DNA from: a bacterium HR26
GTDB taxonomy: Bacteria; Chloroflexota; Chloroflexia; Thermomicrobiales; Thermomicrobiaceae
Direction of reading: 5' to 3'
Length of the DNA stretch: 38,399 nt
Assembly: GCA_002898875.1 (NCBI GenBank)
Contig: BEIC01000003.1
Coordinates: 1 to 38,399, forward strand
Shown: positions 8,991 to 15,945 of the stretch, piece after piece
Layout of the letters: every line of letters starts with the position of its first letter
Numbering within the stretch: position 1 is the first letter of the stretch
Made by a program: the position numbers and the translations under genes
The notes under the pieces: model-generated
Databases searched by the model: none
What the model was told of the DNA's origin: nothing
The model's input: the letters and a program-made list of their open reading frames with translations, nothing else

Positions 8991-9018
8991 GTAGGGGCAA
9001 ATAATCATTCGCCCCTGC
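8991..9018. repeat. Palindromic repeat GTAGGGGC...GCCCCTGC
   Basis: GTAGGGGCAAAT/ATCATTCGCCCCTGC folds with eight outer pairs (one T-G wobble) and an imperfect inner stem. It begins three bases beyond the stop codon of the HAD gene on the minus strand. It shares the TCATTCGCCCCT core with the copy at 15812-15838, so it belongs to the same dispersed family. Confidence 0.55.
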
Positions 9019-9020
9019 AG

Positions 9021-9725
9021 CTACCGCGATCCGTCGTTCGGGCCGGTTTTCCGCTCCAGCCAGCTCTGTGCCTCCAACCAGGGCAACACCTCGTGGAGCG
9101 AGGGCAGAATCGCATCCGCCTCCTCCAGCCCTGGCAGCGACCTCGTGTGCTCGTTGGGGATCGCAAGGCAACGCAGGCCGGCCGCTCGGGCCGCCCGCAC
9201 CCCGAGCGGGGCGTCCTCGAGCGCCAGGCAGGCTTCCGGCGGCAAGCCCAGCCAGTCCGCCGCCAGCCGGTAGCAGTCCGGCGCCGGCTTGCCCTGCTCC
9301 ACATCCTCAGCCGTTACCAGCACGGGGAACATGCCGGCCAGCCCGATCTCGGCCAGCGCGCGCTCGACGTAGTGCCGGTGGCCCGAGGTGGCCAGCGCCA
9401 GCGGCACCCCGCGCTCGGCCAGCTCCGTGACCAGCTCCCTTGCGCCGGGCATCGGGCACAGCCGCCCGGCGAGCGAGTCGAGAAAGATCGCGTCGCGCTC
9501 GGCAAGCACCTGCTCGAGGGTAAGCGGCAGCGCCAGCCGCTCAATCACCAGCCGGGCCGAGTCGCGGAGCCGTAGCCCGAACAGCTCGCTAAGGAGACCG
9601 TCTTCGAGCCGCTTGCCGTAGCCGGCCAGGAACGCCTGCCAGGCGGCGATCTGCAGCGGCTCGCTGTCCACCAGCAGGCCGTCGAGGTCGAAGACGACTC
9701 CCTGCACGATGACTGCCGGCCCCAT
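9021..9725 (-). CDS. HAD-superfamily hydrolase (beta-phosphoglucomutase/phosphatase-like)
   Basis: A 234-aa cytosolic HAD subfamily IA protein. All four motifs are present: VVFDLDGLLVDSEP (Asp13 nucleophile, Asp15), ATSGHR (about residue 110), the lysine of GKPAPDCY (about 144) and EDAPLGVRAARAAGL (about 168). The cap between motifs I and II is helical and of the size seen in beta-phosphoglucomutase-like and small sugar-phosphate phosphatases. It starts at ATG 9725, sharing one base with the stop of the upstream ADP-ribosylglycohydrolase (TGATG), so the two are probably translated together. The substrate cannot be deduced from sequence. A phosphatase or phosphomutase acting on a sugar or nucleoside phosphate is likely. 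Confidence 0.82.
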   Translation of the reverse strand: MGPAVIVQGVVFDLDGLLVDSEPLQIAAWQAFLAGYGKRLEDGLLSELFGLRLRDSARLVIERLALPLTLEQVLAERDAIFLDSLAGRLCPMPGARELVTELAERGVPLALATSGHRHYVERALAEIGLAGMFPVLVTAEDVEQGKPAPDCYRLAADWLGLPPEACLALEDAPLGVRAARAAGLRCLAIPNEHTRSLPGLEEADAILPSLHEVLPWLEAQSWLERKTGPNDGSR

Positions 9726-10738
9726 CAGCGCCTCCGCAGCCGGAGGTAGAGCCCGGCCCGGCGCTGGGCTGTCTGGAAGAGCCCCGGTGTGGCGACCAGC
9801 AGGTACATCCGTCCCTCGAGGCGATCGACCAGCTCGGCCGGGATCGCCTGGGCGCCGAGGTATGCCCCTGCCAGCGCGCCGGTCATCGCGGCGATCGAGT
9901 CGGTATCCCCGCCGGCGTTGACCGCGGTGAGCACCGCGGCGGCGAAATCGTCCGGGTGAGCCGCGAAGCAGTAGAAAGCGGCGGCCACTGCTTCGGCGAC
10001 GTATGATGACGTGCCGATCTCCCGCAGGTTGGCGAGGTCGCGCTCCCGCTTGCCGCCGTGTGCGGCCAGCGAGGCGGCCAGGCGCAGTCGCCGGGCGACC
10101 GCGTCCTCGTCGATGAAGTGCAGCACGTCCTCGATCAGCATCTCCGGCGGGACTTCGGCCGCCACCAGCAGGCGCACCGCGTAGGCGATCGCCAGCGCGC
10201 CGTTGATTGCCTCTGGATCGCTGTGCGTGATCAGGCAGGCGCGCAGGACGTCGCGGGTGAAGATCTCTGGGTTGAACCGGCCGAGCGAGTGCATCAGCCC
10301 GATCGGGGCAATCCGCGCAGCCGCCGAGCAGTTGGGCCGCTGCTCGCCGCCGATCCCCTGCTGGAAGTCGTCGGTCTCGGCGGCCCGCTCGAGGGCGCGG
10401 CGGGTGGTCGGGTCGAGGAACCGCCCGCTGTCGCTCCGGAGGACACGCAGGAAGCGGTAGCCGGCCGCCTCGGGGTCGACGAAGCCGTGGGCGCCGATCA
10501 GGCTCTCGACGAGGCAGAGCGCCAGCTCAGTGTCATCGGTGAACTCCCCGGCTGGCGTCTCCACCTGGCCGTCGGGACCGAGGCGCGGCAGGTAGCGGTC
10601 GATCCAGCCGTACTGCTCGCGGATGCGCTCCGGCGACCAGCCCTCGACCGGCATGCCGAGCGCATCGCCGATCGCCAGGCCGAGCAGGCAGCCCAGGAAG
10701 CGCCCTTGCAGCTCTTGCTCGTCGCGATAGCGTTCCAA
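9725..10738 (-). CDS. ADP-ribosylglycohydrolase family protein (DraG/ARH-like)
   Basis: A 337-aa all-helical ADPRG-family enzyme. The magnesium-site motifs are GDALGMPVEGW (24-34), EFTDDTELAL (65-74) and NAGGDTDSIAAMTGALAGAYLG (274-295). Family members remove ADP-ribose from proteins, nucleic acids or small molecules; others act on unrelated substrates. It starts at TTG 10738, supported by a perfect AGGAGG eight bases upstream. It is the first gene of a two-gene unit with the HAD hydrolase. No ADP-ribosyltransferase gene is visible in this window, so a DraT/DraG-type switch is not supported here. Confidence 0.85.
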   Translation of the reverse strand: MERYRDEQELQGRFLGCLLGLAIGDALGMPVEGWSPERIREQYGWIDRYLPRLGPDGQVETPAGEFTDDTELALCLVESLIGAHGFVDPEAAGYRFLRVLRSDSGRFLDPTTRRALERAAETDDFQQGIGGEQRPNCSAAARIAPIGLMHSLGRFNPEIFTRDVLRACLITHSDPEAINGALAIAYAVRLLVAAEVPPEMLIEDVLHFIDEDAVARRLRLAASLAAHGGKRERDLANLREIGTSSYVAEAVAAAFYCFAAHPDDFAAAVLTAVNAGGDTDSIAAMTGALAGAYLGAQAIPAELVDRLEGRMYLLVATPGLFQTAQRRAGLYLRLRRR

Positions 10739-11093
10739 CGCTCGATCCTCCTGCGACCCGGATGCAGGTTGTCCCGTCGACCACTCGGATCCGGATTCAC
10801 CGGCGCGGCGTCATATCGGACGAAGCGCTGGTAGGCATCCGCCTGCCCCAGAGATCCGCGCCGGCACGGCGACAGCGTCAGGGAAGTAAAGCACGGCGGG
10901 CGCGCAGCGGCAACGGCGGGGTGCAACCAGCTCAGGCGATGGTGCGATCTACCTGACCATAGGAGCAGGACTTCCGACTGCACAAGTACTACAATTGACT
11001 GTAATGCTCAGCCAGCACCCTTGCGCCCCAACGTCGGGTGCCGGATACTCCACAACCGTGTGGCGCTCCTGAGGAGCGGCGAAAGGATGAGCG
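10739..11093. other. 355-nt divergent intergenic region
   Basis: It separates the ADP-ribosylglycohydrolase gene (minus) from the 114-aa gene (plus) and should hold both promoters. I see TACAAT at 10990-10995 as a possible plus-strand -10 without a clear -35. On the minus strand there is TTGTGC, 18 nt, TATGGT around 10955-10985. It also holds one copy of the 16-nt motif CAGGCGATGGTGCGAT (10933-10948). No RNA gene is recognised. The small ORF at 10762-10956 in the track has no ribosome-binding site or conserved features. Confidence 0.4.
10933..10948 (+). repeat. 16-nt motif CAGGCGATGGTGCGAT, copy 1
   Basis: Identical to bases 17063-17078. This copy lies 145 nt upstream of the 114-aa gene, the other 30 nt upstream of a metallophosphoesterase gene. 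It could be a shared regulatory site or a coincidence. Confidence 0.3.
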
Positions 11094-11438
11094 ATGTATT
11101 TGATCGAGGCGCTACAGCGAGTTCGCCAGCGACTGATCGAGAACCAGGCCCGGCCGGAGACGATCCGGCTGGTGGACAGCGTGATGCAGACGGCCGAGCG
11201 GCAAGGTGGCGAACAGGCGCAGGTGCGCTCCCAGCTCGAGCTGGTCCGTCGCCTGATGCGCACTCCCGCTGCGAACGCCAATATCAGCATCTACGACGAC
11301 CTGGCAGTCCTGGAGGAGCAGCTCGTCCAGGCCGCCGCCCAAGCCGCCGCCGCGCGTGAGGCGGAGGAGAGCCGGCCGCTGCCCAAGCCGAAGAAGTACT
11401 ACCGCCAGCTCAAGGAGAAGGAACAGCGTAAGTCCTGA
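11094..11438 (+). CDS. Small uncharacterised alpha-helical protein
   Basis: A 114-aa protein from ATG 11094, preceded by GAAAGGATGAGCG. I do not recognise the family. The sequence is strongly helical and charged: MYLIEALQRVRQRLIEN, then a middle section LDSVMQT...QVRSQLELVRRLMRT, an Ala-rich coiled-coil-like stretch (LEEQLVQAAAQAAAAREAEE, about 72-93) and a basic tail KPKKYYRQLKEKEQRKS. There is no signal peptide or membrane segment. The codon pattern fits the local GC bias and competing frames look random. It is the first gene of the plus-strand run leading to the oxidoreductase at 11499 and could be part of that transcript. The basic tail could bind nucleic acid, but that is speculation. 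Confidence 0.65.
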   Translation: MYLIEALQRVRQRLIENQARPETIRLVDSVMQTAERQGGEQAQVRSQLELVRRLMRTPAANANISIYDDLAVLEEQLVQAAAQAAAAREAEESRPLPKPKKYYRQLKEKEQRKS

Positions 11439-11498
11439 GCGAGAGGTATTTCGACAGTCGGCCGCGTGCAGGTGGAGCAGGGTGGGAGAGCGCAGTAG

Positions 11499-12497
11499 AT
11501 GAAGGTCTATCGCGTTGTCCAGTTCGGCCTGGGGCCGATTGGGCAGGAACTGGCGCGGTTAGCGGCGCAGCGGGAATCGTACGAGCTGGTCGGTGCCGTC
11601 GACATCGACCCGGGAAAGGTGGGGCGTGACGTCGGGGAGGTCATCGGGCTGGGTCGCGCGCTCGGCGTGACCGTGCGCAGCGATGCTGAGCGGCTGCTGG
11701 CTGAGACGAAGCCCGATTGTGTGCTGCACAGCACCGGCTCGTACCTGCGCCAGGTCTGGCCACAGCTCGAGTTGATCATCCGGAGCGGCTGCAACATCGT
11801 GTCCACCTGCGAGGAGCTATCCTTCCCGGCCGCGCAGCACCCCGACCTTGCACGGGAGCTCGACCGGCTGGCGCGGGAGCACGAGGTCACCGTGCTCGGT
11901 ACGGGGGTGAACCCCGGCTACGTGATGGATGCGTTGCCGCTGTTCTTCAGCGGCGTCGCGCAGGCGGTCACCGCGGTCCGGGTGCAGCGCGTGCAGAATG
12001 CCTCGACCCGGCGTCGCCCGCTGCAGGCCAAGATCGGCTCGGGCAAGACGGTCGAGGAGTTCCGCGAGCTGGTGGCCGCCGGCACGGTGCGGCACGTCGG
12101 GCTGCAGGAGTCGGTCTACCTGATCGCGGCCGGGCTCGGCTGGGAGCTGGACGACTACCGCGAGTCGATAGAGCCGATCATCGCCGAGCGACGGATCACG
12201 ACGCAATACTTTACGGTGGAGCCAGGCTATGTCTGCGGCGTCGAGCAGCTCGGACGGGGCTACGTCGGTGGCGAGGAGAAGATCACGCTTCACCTGCGCA
12301 TGTACCTCGACGCCGATCCGGCCTACGACAAGATCCTGCTCGAAGGGCCGACACCATTAGAGCTGGTTATCCCGGGCGGTCTCCAGGGGGACCGGGCGAC
12401 CACCGCGATCGCGCTCAACGCGGTGCCGCGCGTGGTGGAGCACACGCCCGGCCTGGTCACGATGAAAGATCTCCCGGTCGTTACCGCCCGCGCCTGA
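11499..12497 (+). CDS. DapB-like NAD(P)-dependent oxidoreductase (2,4-diaminopentanoate dehydrogenase-like)
   Basis: A 332-aa cytosolic dehydrogenase with an N-terminal Rossmann fold (VVQFGLGPIGQELARLA, Gly-rich loop about residues 9-14; acidic VGAVDID after the second strand) and a dihydrodipicolinate-reductase-type N-domain. The region CVLHSTGSYL...IIRSGCNIVSTCEELSFPA and the motif GTGVNPGYVMDALPL match proteins annotated as 2,4-diaminopentanoate dehydrogenase, the NAD(P)-linked step of ornithine fermentation. It is longer than true DapB (about 270 aa) and lacks the DapB signature, so lysine biosynthesis is unlikely. It starts at ATG 11499 behind GGTGGGAGAGCGCAGTAG. A class III aminotransferase and an M20 peptidase downstream fit an amino-acid-degradation role. 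The true substrate is not settled. Confidence 0.72.
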   Translation: MKVYRVVQFGLGPIGQELARLAAQRESYELVGAVDIDPGKVGRDVGEVIGLGRALGVTVRSDAERLLAETKPDCVLHSTGSYLRQVWPQLELIIRSGCNIVSTCEELSFPAAQHPDLARELDRLAREHEVTVLGTGVNPGYVMDALPLFFSGVAQAVTAVRVQRVQNASTRRRPLQAKIGSGKTVEEFRELVAAGTVRHVGLQESVYLIAAGLGWELDDYRESIEPIIAERRITTQYFTVEPGYVCGVEQLGRGYVGGEEKITLHLRMYLDADPAYDKILLEGPTPLELVIPGGLQGDRATTAIALNAVPRVVEHTPGLVTMKDLPVVTARA

Positions 12498-12607
12498 GCG
12501 TGTGCGATCGGGATCACATCGGGAAGGTGAAGGGGGTGGGCGTGGGTGCCCCGTGGTGGCATGTAGAAGAGCCAGATGAGCATATCTGGAGGAAGTCAGG
12601 GTTACAG

Positions 12608-13252
12608 ATGATTCAGCCTGAAAAGCTCGACCGCGTCGCAGTCTTCTTCGACATGTCTAACCTCTACTTCACAGCGCGCGATCTGGGCGTGCGGATCGAC
12701 TACACGAAGCTGCTCGAATTCCTGGTAGCCGGGCGCCGCCTGTACTGCGCATACGCGTATGTCGCGCTCTCCGGGGACGACAGCACCGCAGTGCCATTCC
12801 TGACTTGGCTGCGGCGTAACGGGTTCCGGGTCGTGACCAAGTCGCTGAAGCGCTTGCCTGACGGCTCGCTCAAGGGAGACCTGGATCTCGAGCTGGCGGT
12901 CGATCTCCTGACCCAAGCGCCTCACTTCGACGTCGCCGTGCTGGTCAGTGGGGATGGCGACTTCACCTACCTCGTCGAGAGCGCACAGCGCCTGGGCCTG
13001 CGCGTCGAGGTCGCCTCGACACCGCGCAACACGTCGGTCGAGCTGATGGAAGCAGCCGACCGCTACATCGATCTCGAGGCGAACCTCCGCCACTTCAGCC
13101 AGCCGCGGCCAGCCGGCTACTCGGAGTGGTCGCGCAACACTGGCACCGGCCGGCTCGACCCCGAAGCCTGGCGATACCGCCCGGCAACGCAGCGCTTCGA
13201 CCTGCCTGCGGAGGAGGAAGAAGAGGAAGAGCCACATGAGCCTGATCGGTGA
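12608..13252 (+). CDS. NYN-domain (LabA/DUF88-like) PIN-fold protein
   Basis: A 214-aa protein. The ORF track starts it at 11717, but residues before MIQPEKLDRV are a shadow of the upstream gene. The NYN fold is shown by AVFFDMSNLYF (Asp15, Asn18), GDLDLELAVDLL (Asp91, Asp93, Asp99) and VLVSGDGDFTYLVE (Asp116, Asp118), the acidic cluster expected to bind metal in PIN-like nucleases. The C-terminus is a disordered tail ending in a run of Glu (AEEEEEEEPHEPDR). I place the start at ATG 12608; GGAGGA lies some 13 nt further upstream than ideal, so the start is less certain. It overlaps the next gene by 17 bases. LabA-like proteins act in RNA or regulatory processes; the target is unknown. Confidence 0.8.
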   Translation: MIQPEKLDRVAVFFDMSNLYFTARDLGVRIDYTKLLEFLVAGRRLYCAYAYVALSGDDSTAVPFLTWLRRNGFRVVTKSLKRLPDGSLKGDLDLELAVDLLTQAPHFDVAVLVSGDGDFTYLVESAQRLGLRVEVASTPRNTSVELMEAADRYIDLEANLRHFSQPRPAGYSEWSRNTGTGRLDPEAWRYRPATQRFDLPAEEEEEEEPHEPDR

Positions 13253-14369
13253 GGTGGCGCGCCGGCGCGAGGCGCTGCTCGAGAGCCTGCGAGAGATCGT
13301 TACCCTCGAATCGCCCAGCACCGACAAAGCTGCCGTCGACCGGCTGGCTAGGCTCCTCCAGGAACGCTGTCGTGGGCTGGGCGCCGAGGTGACCGTGTAC
13401 CCGCAGGCCGAGTACGGCGATCTCATGGTTGCCTCCTGGCCGGCCCGCGGGCGAGACGCCGAGCCGCTGCTGGTCATGACCCACATTGACACGGTCTGGC
13501 CGCTCGGCACGATCGAGCGCCGGCCGTTCGTTGTGGAGGATGACGTTGCCCGTGGCCCCGGCGTCTTCGACATGAAGGCCAGCGTCGCCATGATGCTGGA
13601 GGCGGTGCGCTGGCTCGATGAGCGTGGCCTTGAGCACCGCCCGATCCGCTGGCTGATCAACACGGAGGAGGAGGTCGGCAGCCCGGTCTCCCGGCCGTTG
13701 ATCGAGGAGCTGGCGCGGCAGAGCAGCTACGTGCTCTGCCTGGAGCCGCCGGTTCCCCCGATGGGCGCGCTGAAGACCTCGCGCAAGGGGGTTGGCATCT
13801 TCACCGTGCGCATTCGAGGGCGGGCGGCCCATGCCGGCGCCGATCCGGAGAAGGGGGTCAGCGCGATCCAGGAGCTGGCCAACCAGATCCAGTACCTGCA
13901 CAGCCTGACCGACTTCAGCCTGGGCACGACCGTCAACGTGGGCGTCGTCGGCGGTGGGACACGCCCGAACGTCGTCGCTGAGGAGGCGTGGGCGCGAGTC
14001 GACCTGCGCGTGGCGACGATGTCGGAGGCCGAGCGGGTGGTGGCGGCGATCCTCGGCAGCCGGCCCTGGCTGCCCGGCGCCGAGGTCACGGTCGAGGGCG
14101 GGCTCAACCGGCCGCCGATGGAGCGCACGCCGGTCATCGTCGCCGCCTTCGAGCGAGCCCGCGAGATCGGGCGGGAGATCGGCCTGGAGCTGACCGAGGC
14201 TGCGACTGGCGGTGCCAGTGACGGGAACTTCACCGCCGCGCTCGGCGTACCCACGATCGATGGGTTGGGCTGTCCCGGCGACGGCGGCCACGCCGAGCAT
14301 GAGTACATCCGGATTAGCGGGCTGGTCGAGCGCACCGCCCTGCTGATCGCGCTCTTGCACAAGCTGTAG
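13236..14369 (+). CDS. M20-family metallopeptidase (glutamate carboxypeptidase-like)
   Basis: A 377-aa di-zinc exopeptidase of the CPG2/ArgE/DapE type. Visible ligands are MTHIDTVWP (His83, Asp85), GPGVFDMKAS (Asp112), the general base and ligand in NTEEEVGSP (Glu144/145), LCLEPP (Glu170) and the C-terminal GDGGHAEHEYI His. The dimerisation insert runs from about 185 to 290 and contains the RGRAAHAGADPEKGVSAI motif of M20A proteins. There is no signal peptide, so it is probably cytosolic. ATG 13236 lies inside the end of the NYN gene behind GAGGAAGAAGAGGAAGAGCC. It likely cleaves a C-terminal or acyl-linked amino acid, possibly feeding the aminotransferase next door. Confidence 0.85.
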   Translation: MSLIGEVARRREALLESLREIVTLESPSTDKAAVDRLARLLQERCRGLGAEVTVYPQAEYGDLMVASWPARGRDAEPLLVMTHIDTVWPLGTIERRPFVVEDDVARGPGVFDMKASVAMMLEAVRWLDERGLEHRPIRWLINTEEEVGSPVSRPLIEELARQSSYVLCLEPPVPPMGALKTSRKGVGIFTVRIRGRAAHAGADPEKGVSAIQELANQIQYLHSLTDFSLGTTVNVGVVGGGTRPNVVAEEAWARVDLRVATMSEAERVVAAILGSRPWLPGAEVTVEGGLNRPPMERTPVIVAAFERAREIGREIGLELTEAATGGASDGNFTAALGVPTIDGLGCPGDGGHAEHEYIRISGLVERTALLIALLHKL

Positions 14370-14410
14370 TGGCATCCGGCGGCGCGACATGGTCAGGAAG
14401 GAGAGGCGCA

Positions 14411-15691
14411 ATGGCGGCACCGGAGTTGAATCCCCTAGAGCTCATCCCGCGTGTCCTCACGCGGTACTCGCCGGTCGTGGTGGACCGCGCGGAGGGGCTC
14501 TACGTCTGGGACATCCATGGCGAGCGGTGGGCTGACTTCACGTCGGGGATCGCGGTCGTCAATACCGGGCACTGCCATCCCAAGGTCGTCGCCGCGATCC
14601 GCGAGCAGGCCGGCAAGATTATCCATGCCCAGGCCAACATCCTGGCGCACGAGCCGATGATGCGGCTCGCCCAGGCGATCACGGCCACGCTGCCGCCAAA
14701 GCTGAACCAGGTCTTCTTCAGCAACTCCGGCGCCGAGGCGGTCGAGGGGGCCGTCAAGCTGGCCAAGGTTGCCACCGGCCGGCCGGCGATCATCGCCTTC
14801 CGGGGCGCGTTCCATGGGCGCACGCACCTGGCTATGGCACTCACCAGCTCCCGGGTGAAGGTGCGTGGCCACTACGAGCCGCTGGTGCCCTCGATCTACT
14901 ACGCTCCCTACCCCTACCCGTTCCGTAACCCCTACGGGGTGCCGCCGGACGAGGTCGACCTCGTCTGCCTGGCCGAGCTGGAGCGCCTCTTCGAGACGAT
15001 GGTCATGCCGGACGACGTGGCAGCCATCATCGTGGAGCCGATGCTCGGCGAGGGGGGCTACATCCTGCCGCCCAAGCGCTTCCTCCAGAACCTCCGGCGG
15101 CTGTGCGACCAGTACGGGATTCTCTTGATCGTCGACGAGATCCAGACCGGGGTGGGCCGCACCGGCCGGATGTGGGCGTTCGAGCACTTCGAGATCGTGC
15201 CCGACATCGTGACCATGGCCAAGGGGATCGCCTCGGGGCTGCCGCTCTCGGCGGTCGTCGCCAGCCGCGAGCTGATGGACAAGTGGGCGCCCGGCGCCCA
15301 CGGCGGGACGTACGGCGGCAACGCCGTTGCCTGCGCCGCGGGCGTGGCGACCTTCGAGGTGATGCGCGAGGAACGGCTGCCGGAGAACGCCGAGCGGATC
15401 GGTAATTTCCTGATGGCCCAGCTCCGCGAGCTGCAGGACGAGTTCCCGGTGATCGGCGAGGTGCGCGGGTTGGGGCTGATGATCGGGGTCGAGTTCGTCA
15501 AGCCCGACCGTTCGCCCAACCCCGACGCGGTCAAGCGGGTGATCCAGCGCGCCCAGGAGCTGCGGACGCTGCTGATCACCGCCGGTGAGCACGACCAGGT
15601 GATCCGGGTCATCCCGCCGCTGATCATCAACCAGCGCCAGGCCGAGGAGTTCCTCGACGTGTTCGCGGAGGCAGTGAAGAGCGCCTCGTAG
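14411..15691 (+). CDS. Class III PLP-dependent aminotransferase (4-aminobutyrate aminotransferase-like)
   Basis: A 426-aa fold-type I aminotransferase. Motifs are the cofactor-contact segment FFSNSGAEAVEGAVKLAK (102-119), FRGAFHGRTHLAMALTSS (130-147), LIVDEIQTGVGRTGRMWAFEHF (239-260, Asp242 for the pyridine nitrogen) and MAKGIASGLPLSAVVA with the Schiff-base Lys271. Length and motifs match GABA/omega-amino-acid aminotransferases. Acetylornithine-type or diamine specificity is also possible. Start ATG 14411 follows AAGGAGAGGCGCA; the ORF-track GTG at 14369 overlaps the previous stop but has no good site. It may convert polyamine- or ornithine-derived omega-amino acids, which would fit the PotABCD importer and the oxidoreductase, but that link is inferred. 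Confidence 0.87.
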   Translation: MAAPELNPLELIPRVLTRYSPVVVDRAEGLYVWDIHGERWADFTSGIAVVNTGHCHPKVVAAIREQAGKIIHAQANILAHEPMMRLAQAITATLPPKLNQVFFSNSGAEAVEGAVKLAKVATGRPAIIAFRGAFHGRTHLAMALTSSRVKVRGHYEPLVPSIYYAPYPYPFRNPYGVPPDEVDLVCLAELERLFETMVMPDDVAAIIVEPMLGEGGYILPPKRFLQNLRRLCDQYGILLIVDEIQTGVGRTGRMWAFEHFEIVPDIVTMAKGIASGLPLSAVVASRELMDKWAPGAHGGTYGGNAVACAAGVATFEVMREERLPENAERIGNFLMAQLRELQDEFPVIGEVRGLGLMIGVEFVKPDRSPNPDAVKRVIQRAQELRTLLITAGEHDQVIRVIPPLIINQRQAEEFLDVFAEAVKSAS

Positions 15692-15811
15692 GTCACCCGA
15701 GGCTCTCGTCCACCCCCCTCTCCTGCGCGTGCGCTCGGTTCTGAACCTCGACAGGGCCATGGCAAGCGCCAGCGGCGCGGCCGCCGCGCACGCGCGGCTC
15801 GTCAATAATTG

Positions 15812-15838
15812 GTAGGGACGAAGATCATTCGCCCCTAT
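15812..15838. repeat. Palindromic repeat, TAGGGACGAA...TTCGCCCCTA copy
   Basis: TAGGGACGAA (15813-15822) pairs with TTCGCCCCTA (15828-15837) with one A-C mismatch around loop GATCA. It lies in the convergent gap after the aminotransferase and is seven bases from a second, perfect copy. Confidence 0.6.
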
Positions 15839-15844
15839 AGGACA

Positions 15845-15872
15845 GTAGGGACGACCGGCCGGTCGTCCCTAC
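15845..15872. repeat. Perfect 28-nt palindrome GTAGGGACGACCGG/CCGGTCGTCCCTAC
   Basis: Fourteen-base arms with no spacer. It belongs to the same family as the elements at 8991, 15812 and 16826. Placed between convergent genes, it could terminate transcription from both sides. Palindromes of this type recur as dispersed repeats in Chloroflexota genomes (from memory, not searched). Confidence 0.75.
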
Positions 15873-15945
15873 GACAGGTCGCGTGCCCGGAAATGTTCGC
15901 AATTCTGCCCGCCGGTCCGGGCGAGGGGCATGCGGACGCTGAGCC

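Noticed and set aside
9725-10738. Toxin-antitoxin or DraT/DraG switch based on the ADP-ribosylglycohydrolase
   Set aside because: No ADP-ribosyltransferase or toxin partner is present; the neighbour is a HAD hydrolase.
11499-12497. dapB of lysine biosynthesis
   Set aside because: Too long, lacks the DapB substrate signature, and the neighbours are catabolic; the closest recognisable family is 2,4-diaminopentanoate dehydrogenase.
11717-12607. N-terminal 297 residues of the 511-aa ORF
   Set aside because: Random Arg/Ala/Gly-rich reading of the DapB-like gene in another frame; conserved sequence begins at ATG 12608.
12608-13252. NYN/PIN protein as a VapC-type toxin
   Set aside because: No antitoxin-sized gene precedes it, and its length and tail fit LabA/DUF88 proteins instead of VapC.
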